DNA of 9,721 nt from Eubacteriales Family XIII. Incertae Sedis bacterium. Lineage in GTDB: Bacteria > Bacillota > Clostridia > Peptostreptococcales > Anaerovoracaceae. The notes under the pieces are model-generated. The model had not been told where the DNA came from, ran no database searches, and saw only the letters and a list, made by a program, of their open reading frames with translations. Below, in pieces: positions 1-6,513 of the stretch. The DNA lies in NCBI GenBank assembly GCA_031289235.1, contig JAITPU010000031.1, positions 1 to 9,721 on the forward strand. The letters are read 5' to 3'. The translations under genes and the position numbers were made by a program. The first letter of the stretch is position 1, and every line of letters begins with the position of its first letter.

Positions 1-1
1 C

Positions 2-670
2 TCCATTACAAAATCTTCCCGGCAGAGAGAAGCTTTGCCCGCCGGCATCGTGCATGAAACAGAATATATCCGGGATGACGCGTATTGGCTTGACAACGGA
101 AACGCGGTCAGAAACAGCATGAGAGATTTCTATAAAAAGACGGGAGTGCAGCCGTATTTATGGATAACTGAAGAAATCAACGGTTCAAGAGACGCGTCGT
201 GGGATGAAATACAAGCTTCCATGGAGGAGGTTTACCTGAACACATTTTCGGACGAAGGACATCTCATCCTGCTGTTCTATGAACCGTATGAAAATGAGTA
301 CAAGACAGCGTATCTGGCCGGTTCGGCGGCTAAGACAGTGATCGACGACGAAGCGGCGGAGATCATACTTGATTGTTTTGATTATTACTATTACGGTGAT
401 ATGACCGACAATGAGTATTTCGCGGCGGTATTTGACAAATCAGCGGGCCGGATCATGACAGTCACGAAAAATATTTACGTCGTCGTTGCGCTGATCTTCG
501 CCGGGTTGGTTTTGCTGTTCGTATTATATAAAATAATCGCCATGCTGATAAAACAGAAAAACGTCAAAAGACAGCAGGATATAGATATTTTGAACGCGGA
601 TACAAGTAAGATCAACGAGGACGAAGCTGCGAAGCTGGCTGATAAATATAAGGAAGATCAGGAAGTTTAA
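2..670 (+). CDS. Membrane-anchored protein with TPM-like domain, 5' end cut by the window
   Basis: The reading frame is open from the left edge, so the true start lies outside the window; a TTG at 35 is only the first start-type codon seen. About 222 residues are visible. The first ~145 look like a soluble alpha/beta domain resembling TPM/YgcG-type domains: a KKTGVQPYLWI strand about 40 residues into the visible part, a later GHLILLFYEP strand, and an acidic, tyrosine-rich stretch (DCFDYYYYGD). One hydrophobic segment follows (NIYVVVALIFAGLVLLFVLY, roughly residues 157-176 of the visible part), then a basic and finally an acidic charged tail (KQKNVKRQQD...DKYKEDQEV). This suggests an outside or luminal domain held by a C-terminal membrane anchor with a cytoplasmic tail. 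A PspA-family gene starts 27 bases downstream. In B. subtilis the PspA gene ydjF lies near a TPM-type gene, ydjH, so a role in envelope stress is inferred. The family call rests on pattern resemblance and is moderate; that it is a real gene is near certain. Confidence 0.6.
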   Translation, partial: SITKSSRQREALPAGIVHETEYIRDDAYWLDNGNAVRNSMRDFYKKTGVQPYLWITEEINGSRDASWDEIQASMEEVYLNTFSDEGHLILLFYEPYENEYKTAYLAGSAAKTVIDDEAAEIILDCFDYYYYGDMTDNEYFAAVFDKSAGRIMTVTKNIYVVVALIFAGLVLLFVLYKIIAMLIKQKNVKRQQDIDILNADTSKINEDEAAKLADKYKEDQEV

Positions 671-684
671 GGAATTACAAAGAT

Positions 685-690
685 GGAGGA
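685..690 (+). promoter_or_regulatory. Ribosome binding site of pspA
   Basis: GGAGGA lies 7 bases before the ATG at 698. It decides the start: the in-frame ATG at 683 lies just upstream of this site and has no comparable site of its own, and the protein read from 698 begins MGIL, the usual PspA N-terminus. Confidence 0.8.
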
Positions 691-697
691 ATGTGGA

Positions 698-1363
698 ATG
701 GGTATTTTAGAAAGATTCAGCACTATAATGAAGTCAAATATCAACGCTCTGCTTGATAAATGCGAAGACCCGGCGAAGATGATCGACCAGTATTTGATTG
801 ACCTCAAGGAGAATTTGGCGGAAGTCAAGAAAGAAACCGCCGGAATAATCGCGATTGAAAAGCAATGCGCCAGGCAGTTTGATGAAAACGAAGCGGGGAT
901 CAAAAAATTTCAGGATCTGGCAAAGAAGGCGGTGGACTCCGGCAATGACGGCGACGCGAGGGTCTTTATAGGCAAGTACAAGGAGCTGGAAGGCAAAAGT
1001 CCTAATCTGGAGAGCAACAGGAATACCGCCGCTGAAAACGCGGCGCACATGCGCGCCATGCACGATAAGCTGGTTGAAGATATACAGGCGCTTGAAGGCA
1101 GGAAGGCGCAGATCAAGTCAACCGTGGCGATTGCGAAGACGACTGAAAAACTGAATAAAATTGGAGACCCGACAGGCAAAGCTTCTGCTATCGGCGGCAA
1201 GTTCAGCGATATGGAAGAAAAAGCGAACCGGATGCTTGACGAGGCGCAGGCGAAAATAGAACTGAACACTCCCGCGGAAAGCGCGGCTGATTCTTTGGCG
1301 AAGGAGTATTCAAAGGCGACGGACGGCGACATTGAAGAGGAATTGAAACGGTTGAAAGGGTAG
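698..1363 (+). CDS. pspA: PspA/IM30 family phage-shock protein
   Basis: 221 residues, the usual length for PspA/IM30/Vipp1 proteins. These peripheral proteins coat the cytoplasmic face of a stressed membrane and assemble into ESCRT-III-like rods or rings. The N-terminus (MGILERFSTIMKSNINALLD, residues 1-20) is the expected amphipathic membrane-binding helix. It is followed by the family signature EDPAKMIDQY (residues 23-32). Residues ~30-150 are highly charged and almost free of proline, as in the long helical hairpin (coiled coil) of the family. The C-terminal part (~165-221) would form the last helices, ending EEELKRLKG. The upstream TPM-like membrane protein, 27 bases away, is probably co-transcribed. 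No PspF-type activator or PspB/PspC partner is visible, so it belongs with the Gram-positive-style PspA systems. The family call is firm; the symbol is used in the family sense, since ydjF or liaH type names would be equally valid. Confidence 0.93.
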   Translation: MGILERFSTIMKSNINALLDKCEDPAKMIDQYLIDLKENLAEVKKETAGIIAIEKQCARQFDENEAGIKKFQDLAKKAVDSGNDGDARVFIGKYKELEGKSPNLESNRNTAAENAAHMRAMHDKLVEDIQALEGRKAQIKSTVAIAKTTEKLNKIGDPTGKASAIGGKFSDMEEKANRMLDEAQAKIELNTPAESAADSLAKEYSKATDGDIEEELKRLKG

Positions 1364-1438
1364 AAGCCTTGCGAGCGGTTAAAATTTCGATGCTTTAAAG
1401 TTTTTGAGAAGGTTTTCAGATATGGATGGAGGTAAAAA

Positions 1439-1636
1439 ATGATCACGGTCAACGGAGTTGACCTGAATCTGCCGGAGAGCCGCCGCCTTTCCGACTTTCT
1501 GACGTCGCAGGGATATAATAAAGAACGCGTGGTCGTACAGCTTAATCAGGTCATAATCCCGAAAAAAGATCATCAGTTCGTCACGTTAAAAAACGAAGAT
1601 GCCTTGGAAATACTGCATTTCGTTGGCGGAGGTTGA
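1439..1636 (+). CDS. thiS: Sulfur carrier protein ThiS
   Basis: 65 residues, typical of the ubiquitin-like ThiS. The protein starts with the MITVNG strand. It has a PESRRLSDFL segment at residues 12-21, an internal VVVQLNQVIIPK strand at 31-42, and ends FVGGG (61-65). The C-terminal glycine is adenylated by ThiF and then turned into a thiocarboxylate, the sulfur donor for ThiG. The start is backed by GGAGG at 1428-1432, six bases upstream. The 75 bases between pspA and this gene show no TPP riboswitch core (no CTGAGA or ACCTGA-type elements) and no convincing terminator or promoter. thiG starts 9 bases after the stop. No thiF gene, encoding the activating enzyme, is present in the window. Confidence 0.93.
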   Translation: MITVNGVDLNLPESRRLSDFLTSQGYNKERVVVQLNQVIIPKKDHQFVTLKNEDALEILHFVGGG

Positions 1637-1645
1637 GGATTTTAT

Positions 1646-2449
1646 ATGGGCGGTGTAAGGAAAGACGCGCAGGACAGCCTGCTTATCGGCAAACATACAT
1701 TTACGTCTCGCTTTATTTTGGGTTCAGGAAAATATTCTCTGAAGCTGATCAAGGCCGCGGTGGAAAACGCCGGCGCGCAGATGATAACCTTGGCGTTGCG
1801 GCGGGCTAATCGCGGCGGCAGGGAAAACATCCTCGACTACATACCGGAGGGCGTCACGCTGCTGCCGAACACCTCCGGAGCGAGGACGGCGGACGAGGCG
1901 ATTAAGATTGCCCGTCTCGCGAGGACTCTCGGCTGCGGCGACTTCGTTAAAATCGAAGTCATACGTGACACCAAATACTTGCTGCCCGATAATTACGAAA
2001 CATTAAAGGCGACGGATGTTCTCGCAAAAGAAGGGTTCATCGTGATGCCGTATATGTATCCTGACCTGAATGTGGCGCGCGACCTTGTGAACGCCGGCGC
2101 CGCCTGCGTGATGCCTCTCGCGGCGCCTATCGGCTCTAACCGGGGGATACAGGCGCGGGAATTCATCCGTATCCTTGTCGATGAGATTGACTTGCCGATA
2201 ATCGTGGACGCCGGCATAGGCAGGCCTTCTCAGGCCTGCGAAGTCATGGAGATGGGCGTGGCGGCGGTCATGGCCAACACCGCGATCGCGACGGCGGGCG
2301 ATGTAGCCGCAATGGCGGAAGCTTTCAAGAAAGCCATCGAAGCGGGGCGCGCCGCTTATCTGTCCGGCCTCGGGCGCGTGCTGGAAGACGCCGCTGCCGC
2401 TTCTTCTCCCCTGACAGGTTTTCTGCAGGAGGTCCGGGATGGCGAATAA
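1646..2449 (+). CDS. thiG: Thiazole synthase ThiG
   Basis: 267 residues, a TIM-barrel enzyme that condenses 1-deoxy-D-xylulose 5-phosphate, dehydroglycine and the ThiS thiocarboxylate into the thiazole phosphate carboxylate of thiamine. Visible family signatures: FTSRFILGSGKY near residues 19-30, LLPNTSGARTADEAI at 72-86, VKIE at 101-104 with K102 at the place of the Schiff-base lysine, LAAPIGSNRGI at 158-168 with the phosphate-binding loop, VDAGIGRPSQA at 187-197 and MANTAIA at 209-215. The C-terminus GLGRVLEDAAAASSPLTGF is also typical. The start at 1646 has GAGGA six bases upstream. The end overlaps the thiH start by 11 bases, which suggests translational coupling. ThiG works as a complex with ThiS, and the two genes are adjacent here. 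Confidence 0.97.
   Translation: MGGVRKDAQDSLLIGKHTFTSRFILGSGKYSLKLIKAAVENAGAQMITLALRRANRGGRENILDYIPEGVTLLPNTSGARTADEAIKIARLARTLGCGDFVKIEVIRDTKYLLPDNYETLKATDVLAKEGFIVMPYMYPDLNVARDLVNAGAACVMPLAAPIGSNRGIQAREFIRILVDEIDLPIIVDAGIGRPSQACEVMEMGVAAVMANTAIATAGDVAAMAEAFKKAIEAGRAAYLSGLGRVLEDAAAASSPLTGFLQEVRDGE
2427..2433 (+). promoter_or_regulatory. Ribosome binding site of thiH, inside thiG
   Basis: AGGAGGT, a near-perfect Shine-Dalgarno site, lies inside the last codons of thiG, 5 bases before the ATG at 2439. It fixes the thiH start despite the overlap of the two genes. Confidence 0.85.
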
Positions 2450-3599
2450 CGTCGCGCCCATTGAGCATATGACATATATGGACGGCATGGAGGCGGTCAG
2501 CTCCGATATCCTTGAACGGACGCTGCTAGCGGCGGGCGCTTACGACCCCTCGCGGTATACTTCCGCGGATGTGCGCCGCGCACTGAGCGCGCGGGAATGT
2601 TCATCCGAAGATTTTGCGGCGCTTCTGTCCCCCGCCGCTGTGCCTTTTCTGGAAGAAATGGCGCAGAAAGCGCGGCGGGAAACGAGGTCGCGCTTCGGTA
2701 ATTCCGTATCTGTTTTCACGCCTCTGTACATCGCGAATTACTGTGAGAACGAATGCGTTTACTGCGGGTTCAAGCGCGGCAATGCGATCAGGAGATCCAG
2801 GTTAGACGCCGAAGAGATTGAGCGTGAGATGAAGAGCATCGCGGCTTCGGGTTTGGAGGAAGTGCTGATACTTACCGGAGAAAGCGGCGGTATGTCCAGC
2901 GTCGCTTATATCGGGGAAGCGTGCGGTATAGCGCGTAAATATTTCAGGGTTGTCGGCCTTGAGATATATCCGGTGAACAGCGCGGATTACGCGTATCTTC
3001 ACAGGTGCGGCGCTGATTTTGTGACAATTTTTCAGGAAACCTACGATACGGAGCGTTACCGGGTGCTGCATCCGGGCGGGCGCAAGCGGATTTTCCCGTA
3101 TCGTTTTTACTCTCAGGAACGCGCCCTTGTCGGCGGGATGCGCGGCGTTGGCTTTGCGGCACTGCTGGGGCTTGCCGACTTTCGGAAGGACGCGTTTGCC
3201 ACGGGCATCCATGCCCGCCTCATACAAAAGAAATATCCCCACGCGGAAATTTCTTTTTCATGTCCCCGCCTGCGCCCGATCATCAACAATGAAAAAATCC
3301 GTCCAAAAGACGTGGGAGAGGCGGAACTGACACAGGTTATCGCCGCGTATCGCCTTTTCGCGCCTTTCGCCAATATAACGATTTCGAGCCGGGAAAACGC
3401 GCGCTTCCGCGACCATGCGGTGAACATCGCCGCGACCAAAATATCCGCGGGCGTGGACGTCGGGATCGGCGGGCACTCGGGCAGGACCAGCGGAGACGAG
3501 CAATTTGAGATTGAGGACGGGCGTTCCGTCGATGAGATTTACAACATGCTCATTTCCCAGGGCCTTCAGCCCGTCATGAGCGAATACCTCTATGTATGA
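2439..3599 (+). CDS. thiH: 2-iminoacetate synthase (tyrosine lyase) ThiH, radical SAM
   Basis: 386 residues, close to the ~377 of E. coli ThiH. This radical-SAM enzyme splits tyrosine into p-cresol and dehydroglycine (2-iminoacetate), the glycine-derived substrate of ThiG. The cluster-binding CxxxCxxC motif is CENECVYC with C102, C106 and C109, followed by GF as usual. Downstream are LILTGESGG (about residues 142-150), the region around EIYPVN, and FQETYDTERYRVLHP, all typical of the ThiH/HydG/BtrN-like group. The C-terminus has the ThiH pattern SSRENARFRDHAV and SAGVDVGIGGHS. HydG is the main alternative, but it is ~470 residues with an extra C-terminal cluster domain that is absent here. 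The use of ThiH rather than the oxygen-dependent ThiO points to an anaerobic or facultative host. The stop overlaps the next start by 8 bases. Confidence 0.95.
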   Translation: MANNVAPIEHMTYMDGMEAVSSDILERTLLAAGAYDPSRYTSADVRRALSARECSSEDFAALLSPAAVPFLEEMAQKARRETRSRFGNSVSVFTPLYIANYCENECVYCGFKRGNAIRRSRLDAEEIEREMKSIAASGLEEVLILTGESGGMSSVAYIGEACGIARKYFRVVGLEIYPVNSADYAYLHRCGADFVTIFQETYDTERYRVLHPGGRKRIFPYRFYSQERALVGGMRGVGFAALLGLADFRKDAFATGIHARLIQKKYPHAEISFSCPRLRPIINNEKIRPKDVGEAELTQVIAAYRLFAPFANITISSRENARFRDHAVNIAATKISAGVDVGIGGHSGRTSGDEQFEIEDGRSVDEIYNMLISQGLQPVMSEYLYV

Positions 3600-4191
3600 G
3601 ATCATCGCGGTGACGGACCGTCACATATGCGAAGGGGATTTTCTCAAGCGGATCGAGGATATAGCGGAATCCGGAGTTTCGGCGGTCATGCTGCGGGAGA
3701 AAGATCTTGAGCCGAAAGAATACGAAAGCCTCGCGAGACAGGTTTCGGATATCTGCGCGCGGCGCGGCGCGGCGTTCATAGCGCACCGGTTTATTGCCGT
3801 AGCGCGCCGGTTGGGCTGCGGTAATATCCATCTGCCGGCGTCCGTATTCGCGGAGGGCCGGGATCTTCGCGGAAGGTTAGAAGAATTCAGGGTGGGAGTT
3901 TCGGTACACTCTGTGGAAGAGGCCCGTTATGCGGCTTCGCGCGGCGCAGGATACCTCGTAGCCGGGCACATATTTCAAACCGGCTGCAAAGAAGGGCTTC
4001 CAGCGAGAGGGTTGGGGTTTTTGTCTGAAATTTGCGGGCAGGTCTCCATTCCGGTTTACGCGGTCGGCGGCATATCGGAACAAAATATCGGCGCCGTGCG
4101 GGAAGCGGGAGCTGCCGGCGCGTGTCTGATGTCGTCCTTTATGCGGAGCGCGGATGTCGCCGCTTACACGGCAAGTTTATTGCCATGCTAA
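3592..4191 (+). CDS. tenI: Thiazole tautomerase, TenI-type (ThiE/TenI superfamily)
   Basis: 199 residues, a ThiE/TenI-fold TIM barrel. ThiE joins thiazole and pyrimidine phosphates; TenI tautomerises the carboxythiazole phosphate made by ThiG. The residues favour TenI. The segment AGHIFQTGCKEGLPARG (124-140) follows B. subtilis TenI GHVFETDCKKGLEGRG and places H126 at the catalytic His122 of TenI, where ThiE has its GPxFxTxTK loop. The ThiE motifs NDR and HLGQxD are replaced by AHRF (64-67) and IHLPAS (79-84), so the usual ThiE metal-binding aspartate is missing. VSVHSVEEA (103-111) and IPVYAVGGI (153-161) are shared by both families. The start overlaps the thiH stop (ATG at 3592, TGA at 3597-3599), so translation is probably coupled. 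Automatic pipelines may call it thiamine phosphate synthase. The superfamily is certain; TenI over ThiE is a recall-based comparison. Confidence 0.75.
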   Translation: MYEIIAVTDRHICEGDFLKRIEDIAESGVSAVMLREKDLEPKEYESLARQVSDICARRGAAFIAHRFIAVARRLGCGNIHLPASVFAEGRDLRGRLEEFRVGVSVHSVEEARYAASRGAGYLVAGHIFQTGCKEGLPARGLGFLSEICGQVSIPVYAVGGISEQNIGAVREAGAAGACLMSSFMRSADVAAYTASLLPC

Positions 4192-4240
4192 AAGATACGT
4201 TGCTGAAAGAATATGGCGTGGATTGCGCAAACCGAAGGTG

Positions 4241-5875
4241 TTATTCCGCAGCCTCGCTTTTCTCTTCTTCAGCTACCGCGGTATAGGCGCAGTACCAATC
4301 AACACATTCCCGGTAAATGTTATGAAAAGTCGGTTTGACCGTTCCGAGCAGCGCCGGCGAGGACACGGCGCCGTAAGTCTTGTAGAGCAGGCAGTAGTAG
4401 GGTATCTCCTCGATGAGGATCTCCCGGATTTCCTGAAATATTTCACCTCTCTTTTCCCCGGTATTCGCTCCAACGAAACTGTCCAGCAGCCTGTCCAATT
4501 CCTCGTTTGAATAACGAGCCGGGTTTTCATATCCGGAATGCAGCATGAAGCGCAGGTCGAAGGTCTCGCGGAACTGGCTCTCGCCTATGTATATGTCGTA
4601 ATTTCTCTCGGAAACGGCGTTTCCGTAATTACCCGATTCCGGGACAGTCAGATTGCAGACTAGACCCAGTCTTTCCAGCGAAGATTTGATCATCTGCCCC
4701 GCCAGCGTGCGGGAAGGGCTGCCGGAATTGACCGAAATATTGATGACCGCGTCCTCTCCCGTTTCAGTTTCAAGAATCCCATCGCTGTCCGTATCCCGCA
4801 GCCCTCCTTCGCCAAAAAGCCTTTTTGCCTCATCCATGCTGAATCCGTAAGGGTCCGCGCTTTTGCCGACGCCCAGAAACCCCGGGAAATATACGGTGTC
4901 GCTGAGAACGCCGCTCTTATAGTAAGCCGCTTCTAATATGTCTTCCGTATCCACCGCGCGGGCAATCGCCTGCCGGATTTTTTTGTTGCGCGTCAGTTCT
5001 TTTTCGGAATTGAAGCAGATCCACACGGCTTCGTTGGAAAGAAAGGACGTGGCCGTCACCCTTGGGTTCCGGTAAATGAGGTCGCGGTTCTCTTCCTTGG
5101 ATACGGCGAAGGATATCGCGTTTACCGCCAACATGTTCAGCGCGTCGCTTCTTTGCGGGAGGATCTGAAACAAAAGCTGATTTTCCGGCGCGGCGCCGCT
5201 GTGGTATTCCGGATTGCCCACCAGCGTAAGATGGCTGTAAGAGTTATATTCCAGCACTTTATAAGGGCCTGTCCCGAGCGGGATGAAATCTTCCGCCCGA
5301 TTTCTCAGATCCGAGAAATTTTTGTAAACGTGACGCGGCAAGATAGGAAATGTCAGATTTTCCACGCCCGCTTTGTCAGCGCTTTTGAAAAATATTGTGA
5401 TCTGGTAAGGGTTATCTTTGTCAGTTTTCACGCTTTTGATATTGGCGACCTGATCGCTGTAAAGATGAGCGCCTATGGCGGAAATGTAGCTTTCGACGCT
5501 GAACGCCACATCTTCAGCGGTAAAGCTTTCCCCATCCTGCCAGCGGACGCCCTGCTTCAGGCCGATCACTGCTGAAAGGCCGTCCTCGGCGTAAACGTAA
5601 TTCGCGGCCAGCAGATTTTCCGCGGCGAGGCTGTCGTCCAGAACGAAAAGGCTGTCGTATATAAGCTTGTCGATAAAATACGCGTCTTCGTCCAGGAGCC
5701 GGATAGGATTCAGGGTCCGGATCTTTTCCATGGGCAGGTAAACTTTGGAGGAAATCGTCGTTTTTTCCGCCTCCGGTTCCGCGCTGAAAAAACCGCTTAC
5801 GCCGTCGGCGCACGCGCTGAGGAGAAGCATCGGCGTGAAGATCATAATCGCGGCCAGTTTTTTGATTTTTATCAT
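4241..5875 (-). CDS. ABC transporter substrate-binding lipoprotein, family 5 (peptide/nickel type)
   Basis: 544 residues, the normal size for SBP_bac_5 (OppA/DppA/NikA-like) proteins. A lipoprotein signal is clear: basic MIKIKK, a hydrophobic core, then the lipobox LLSAC with C22 as the lipidation site, so the protein is held on the outer face of the membrane. Family signatures are TLNPIR (54-59), GVRWQDGESFTAEDVAFS (109-126), the loop GTGPYKV (201-207) and the late KKIRQAIARAVD (298-309). A calcium-site-like DTDSDGILE (361-369) also fits the family, which often has DxDGDG-type repeats here. The ligand cannot be told from the sequence. No permease or ATPase gene is in the window. The gene begins 11 bases after coaE in the same direction, with only a weak ribosome site (GGTAACGGA) inside the coaE end, so it is probably the last gene of a polA-coaE transcript. 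It faces the thiazole operon tail to tail across 49 bases. Confidence 0.93.
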   Translation of the reverse strand: MIKIKKLAAIMIFTPMLLLSACADGVSGFFSAEPEAEKTTISSKVYLPMEKIRTLNPIRLLDEDAYFIDKLIYDSLFVLDDSLAAENLLAANYVYAEDGLSAVIGLKQGVRWQDGESFTAEDVAFSVESYISAIGAHLYSDQVANIKSVKTDKDNPYQITIFFKSADKAGVENLTFPILPRHVYKNFSDLRNRAEDFIPLGTGPYKVLEYNSYSHLTLVGNPEYHSGAAPENQLLFQILPQRSDALNMLAVNAISFAVSKEENRDLIYRNPRVTATSFLSNEAVWICFNSEKELTRNKKIRQAIARAVDTEDILEAAYYKSGVLSDTVYFPGFLGVGKSADPYGFSMDEAKRLFGEGGLRDTDSDGILETETGEDAVINISVNSGSPSRTLAGQMIKSSLERLGLVCNLTVPESGNYGNAVSERNYDIYIGESQFRETFDLRFMLHSGYENPARYSNEELDRLLDSFVGANTGEKRGEIFQEIREILIEEIPYYCLLYKTYGAVSSPALLGTVKPTFHNIYRECVDWYCAYTAVAEEEKSEAAE

Positions 5876-5886
5876 AGTTTTATCCG

Positions 5887-6513
5887 TTACCGGCCGAGCC
5901 GCTCGGCGACTATGCCGTCAATTTTATCGTAAAGTTCCGCCATTGTGCCGTCGTTGCCGATGATCACGCCGGCGTATGTACGCTTTTCTTCCTGAGACAT
6001 CTGCGCCCGCATACGCGCCAAAACTTCTTCGCGCGAAATTTCACCGCGTCGTGTCGCGCGTCGTATCCGCGTCTCTTTTTTCGCCTCCACGAGCCACACC
6101 TCGTCCGTGGTCCTGTGAAAGCCGGTTTCGATGAGCAGGGGCGCGTCAAGAAAAATCGTTTTTAAGCCGCTTTCTTCGAGAAGCTTCATCTTTGCGAATA
6201 TGTGTTCGAATATTTTTTCATGGACGATGCTGTTCATCGCGGCGAGGATTTCTTCGTCGGCGAAGGCGAGAGAGGCCAGTTTTTTCCGATCCAAAGCGCC
6301 GTTTTCCAGCAGGATCGCGCCGCCGAACCGCTCGGCGAGCGCTTTCAACGCGGTGCTTCCTGGCGCGATCACCTCGCGCGATATACGGTCCGCGTCTATA
6401 ACGACGAAACCTTTTTGCTCAAGATAAGCGGAAACGACGGATTTCCCCGCGCCTATGCCGCCCGTCAGGCCGATCACACGCATCTTTGTTAAATTTTTGT
6501 CATTTAAGCTCAT
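5887..6513 (-). CDS. coaE: Dephospho-CoA kinase CoaE
   Basis: 208 residues from this start. CoaE phosphorylates the ribose 3'-hydroxyl of dephospho-CoA with ATP, the last step of coenzyme A synthesis, in the cytosol. The P-loop is GGIGAGKS (18-25), followed by VIDADR (38-43) with the conserved DAD acid pair, the core FLDAPLLIETG (121-131), and the CoA-domain and lid stretch RIRRATRRGEISREEVLARM (149-168), ending in a typical helix with QMSQEEK (171-177). Two starts are possible. ATG at 6513 overlaps the polA stop by 14 bases and has GGAAG about 8 bases upstream. ATG at 6483 gives a 198-residue protein beginning MRVIGLTGGI, closer to the usual family start, but with little ribosome-site signal. 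The polA overlap suggests coupled translation either way. Identity is very firm; the exact start is open. Confidence 0.95.
   Translation of the reverse strand: MSLNDKNLTKMRVIGLTGGIGAGKSVVSAYLEQKGFVVIDADRISREVIAPGSTALKALAERFGGAILLENGALDRKKLASLAFADEEILAAMNSIVHEKIFEHIFAKMKLLEESGLKTIFLDAPLLIETGFHRTTDEVWLVEAKKETRIRRATRRGEISREEVLARMRAQMSQEEKRTYAGVIIGNDGTMAELYDKIDGIVAERLGR

Noticed and set aside
1364..1438. Possible terminator or TPP riboswitch between pspA and thiS
   Set aside because: CTTTAAAG followed by a short T-run gives only a weak AT stem, and none of the conserved TPP aptamer elements can be found in this short gap.
910..1452. Long minus-strand frame of 180 codons opposite pspA
   Set aside because: It mirrors the pspA coding sequence, is rich in Ser, Phe and Ala as antisense frames of helical proteins are, and has no family resemblance. 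The plus-strand gene is clear.
2003..2488. Minus-strand frame of 161 codons opposite thiG
   Set aside because: It is a shadow of thiG, which has its full set of family motifs on the plus strand. The antisense protein shows no recognisable domain.
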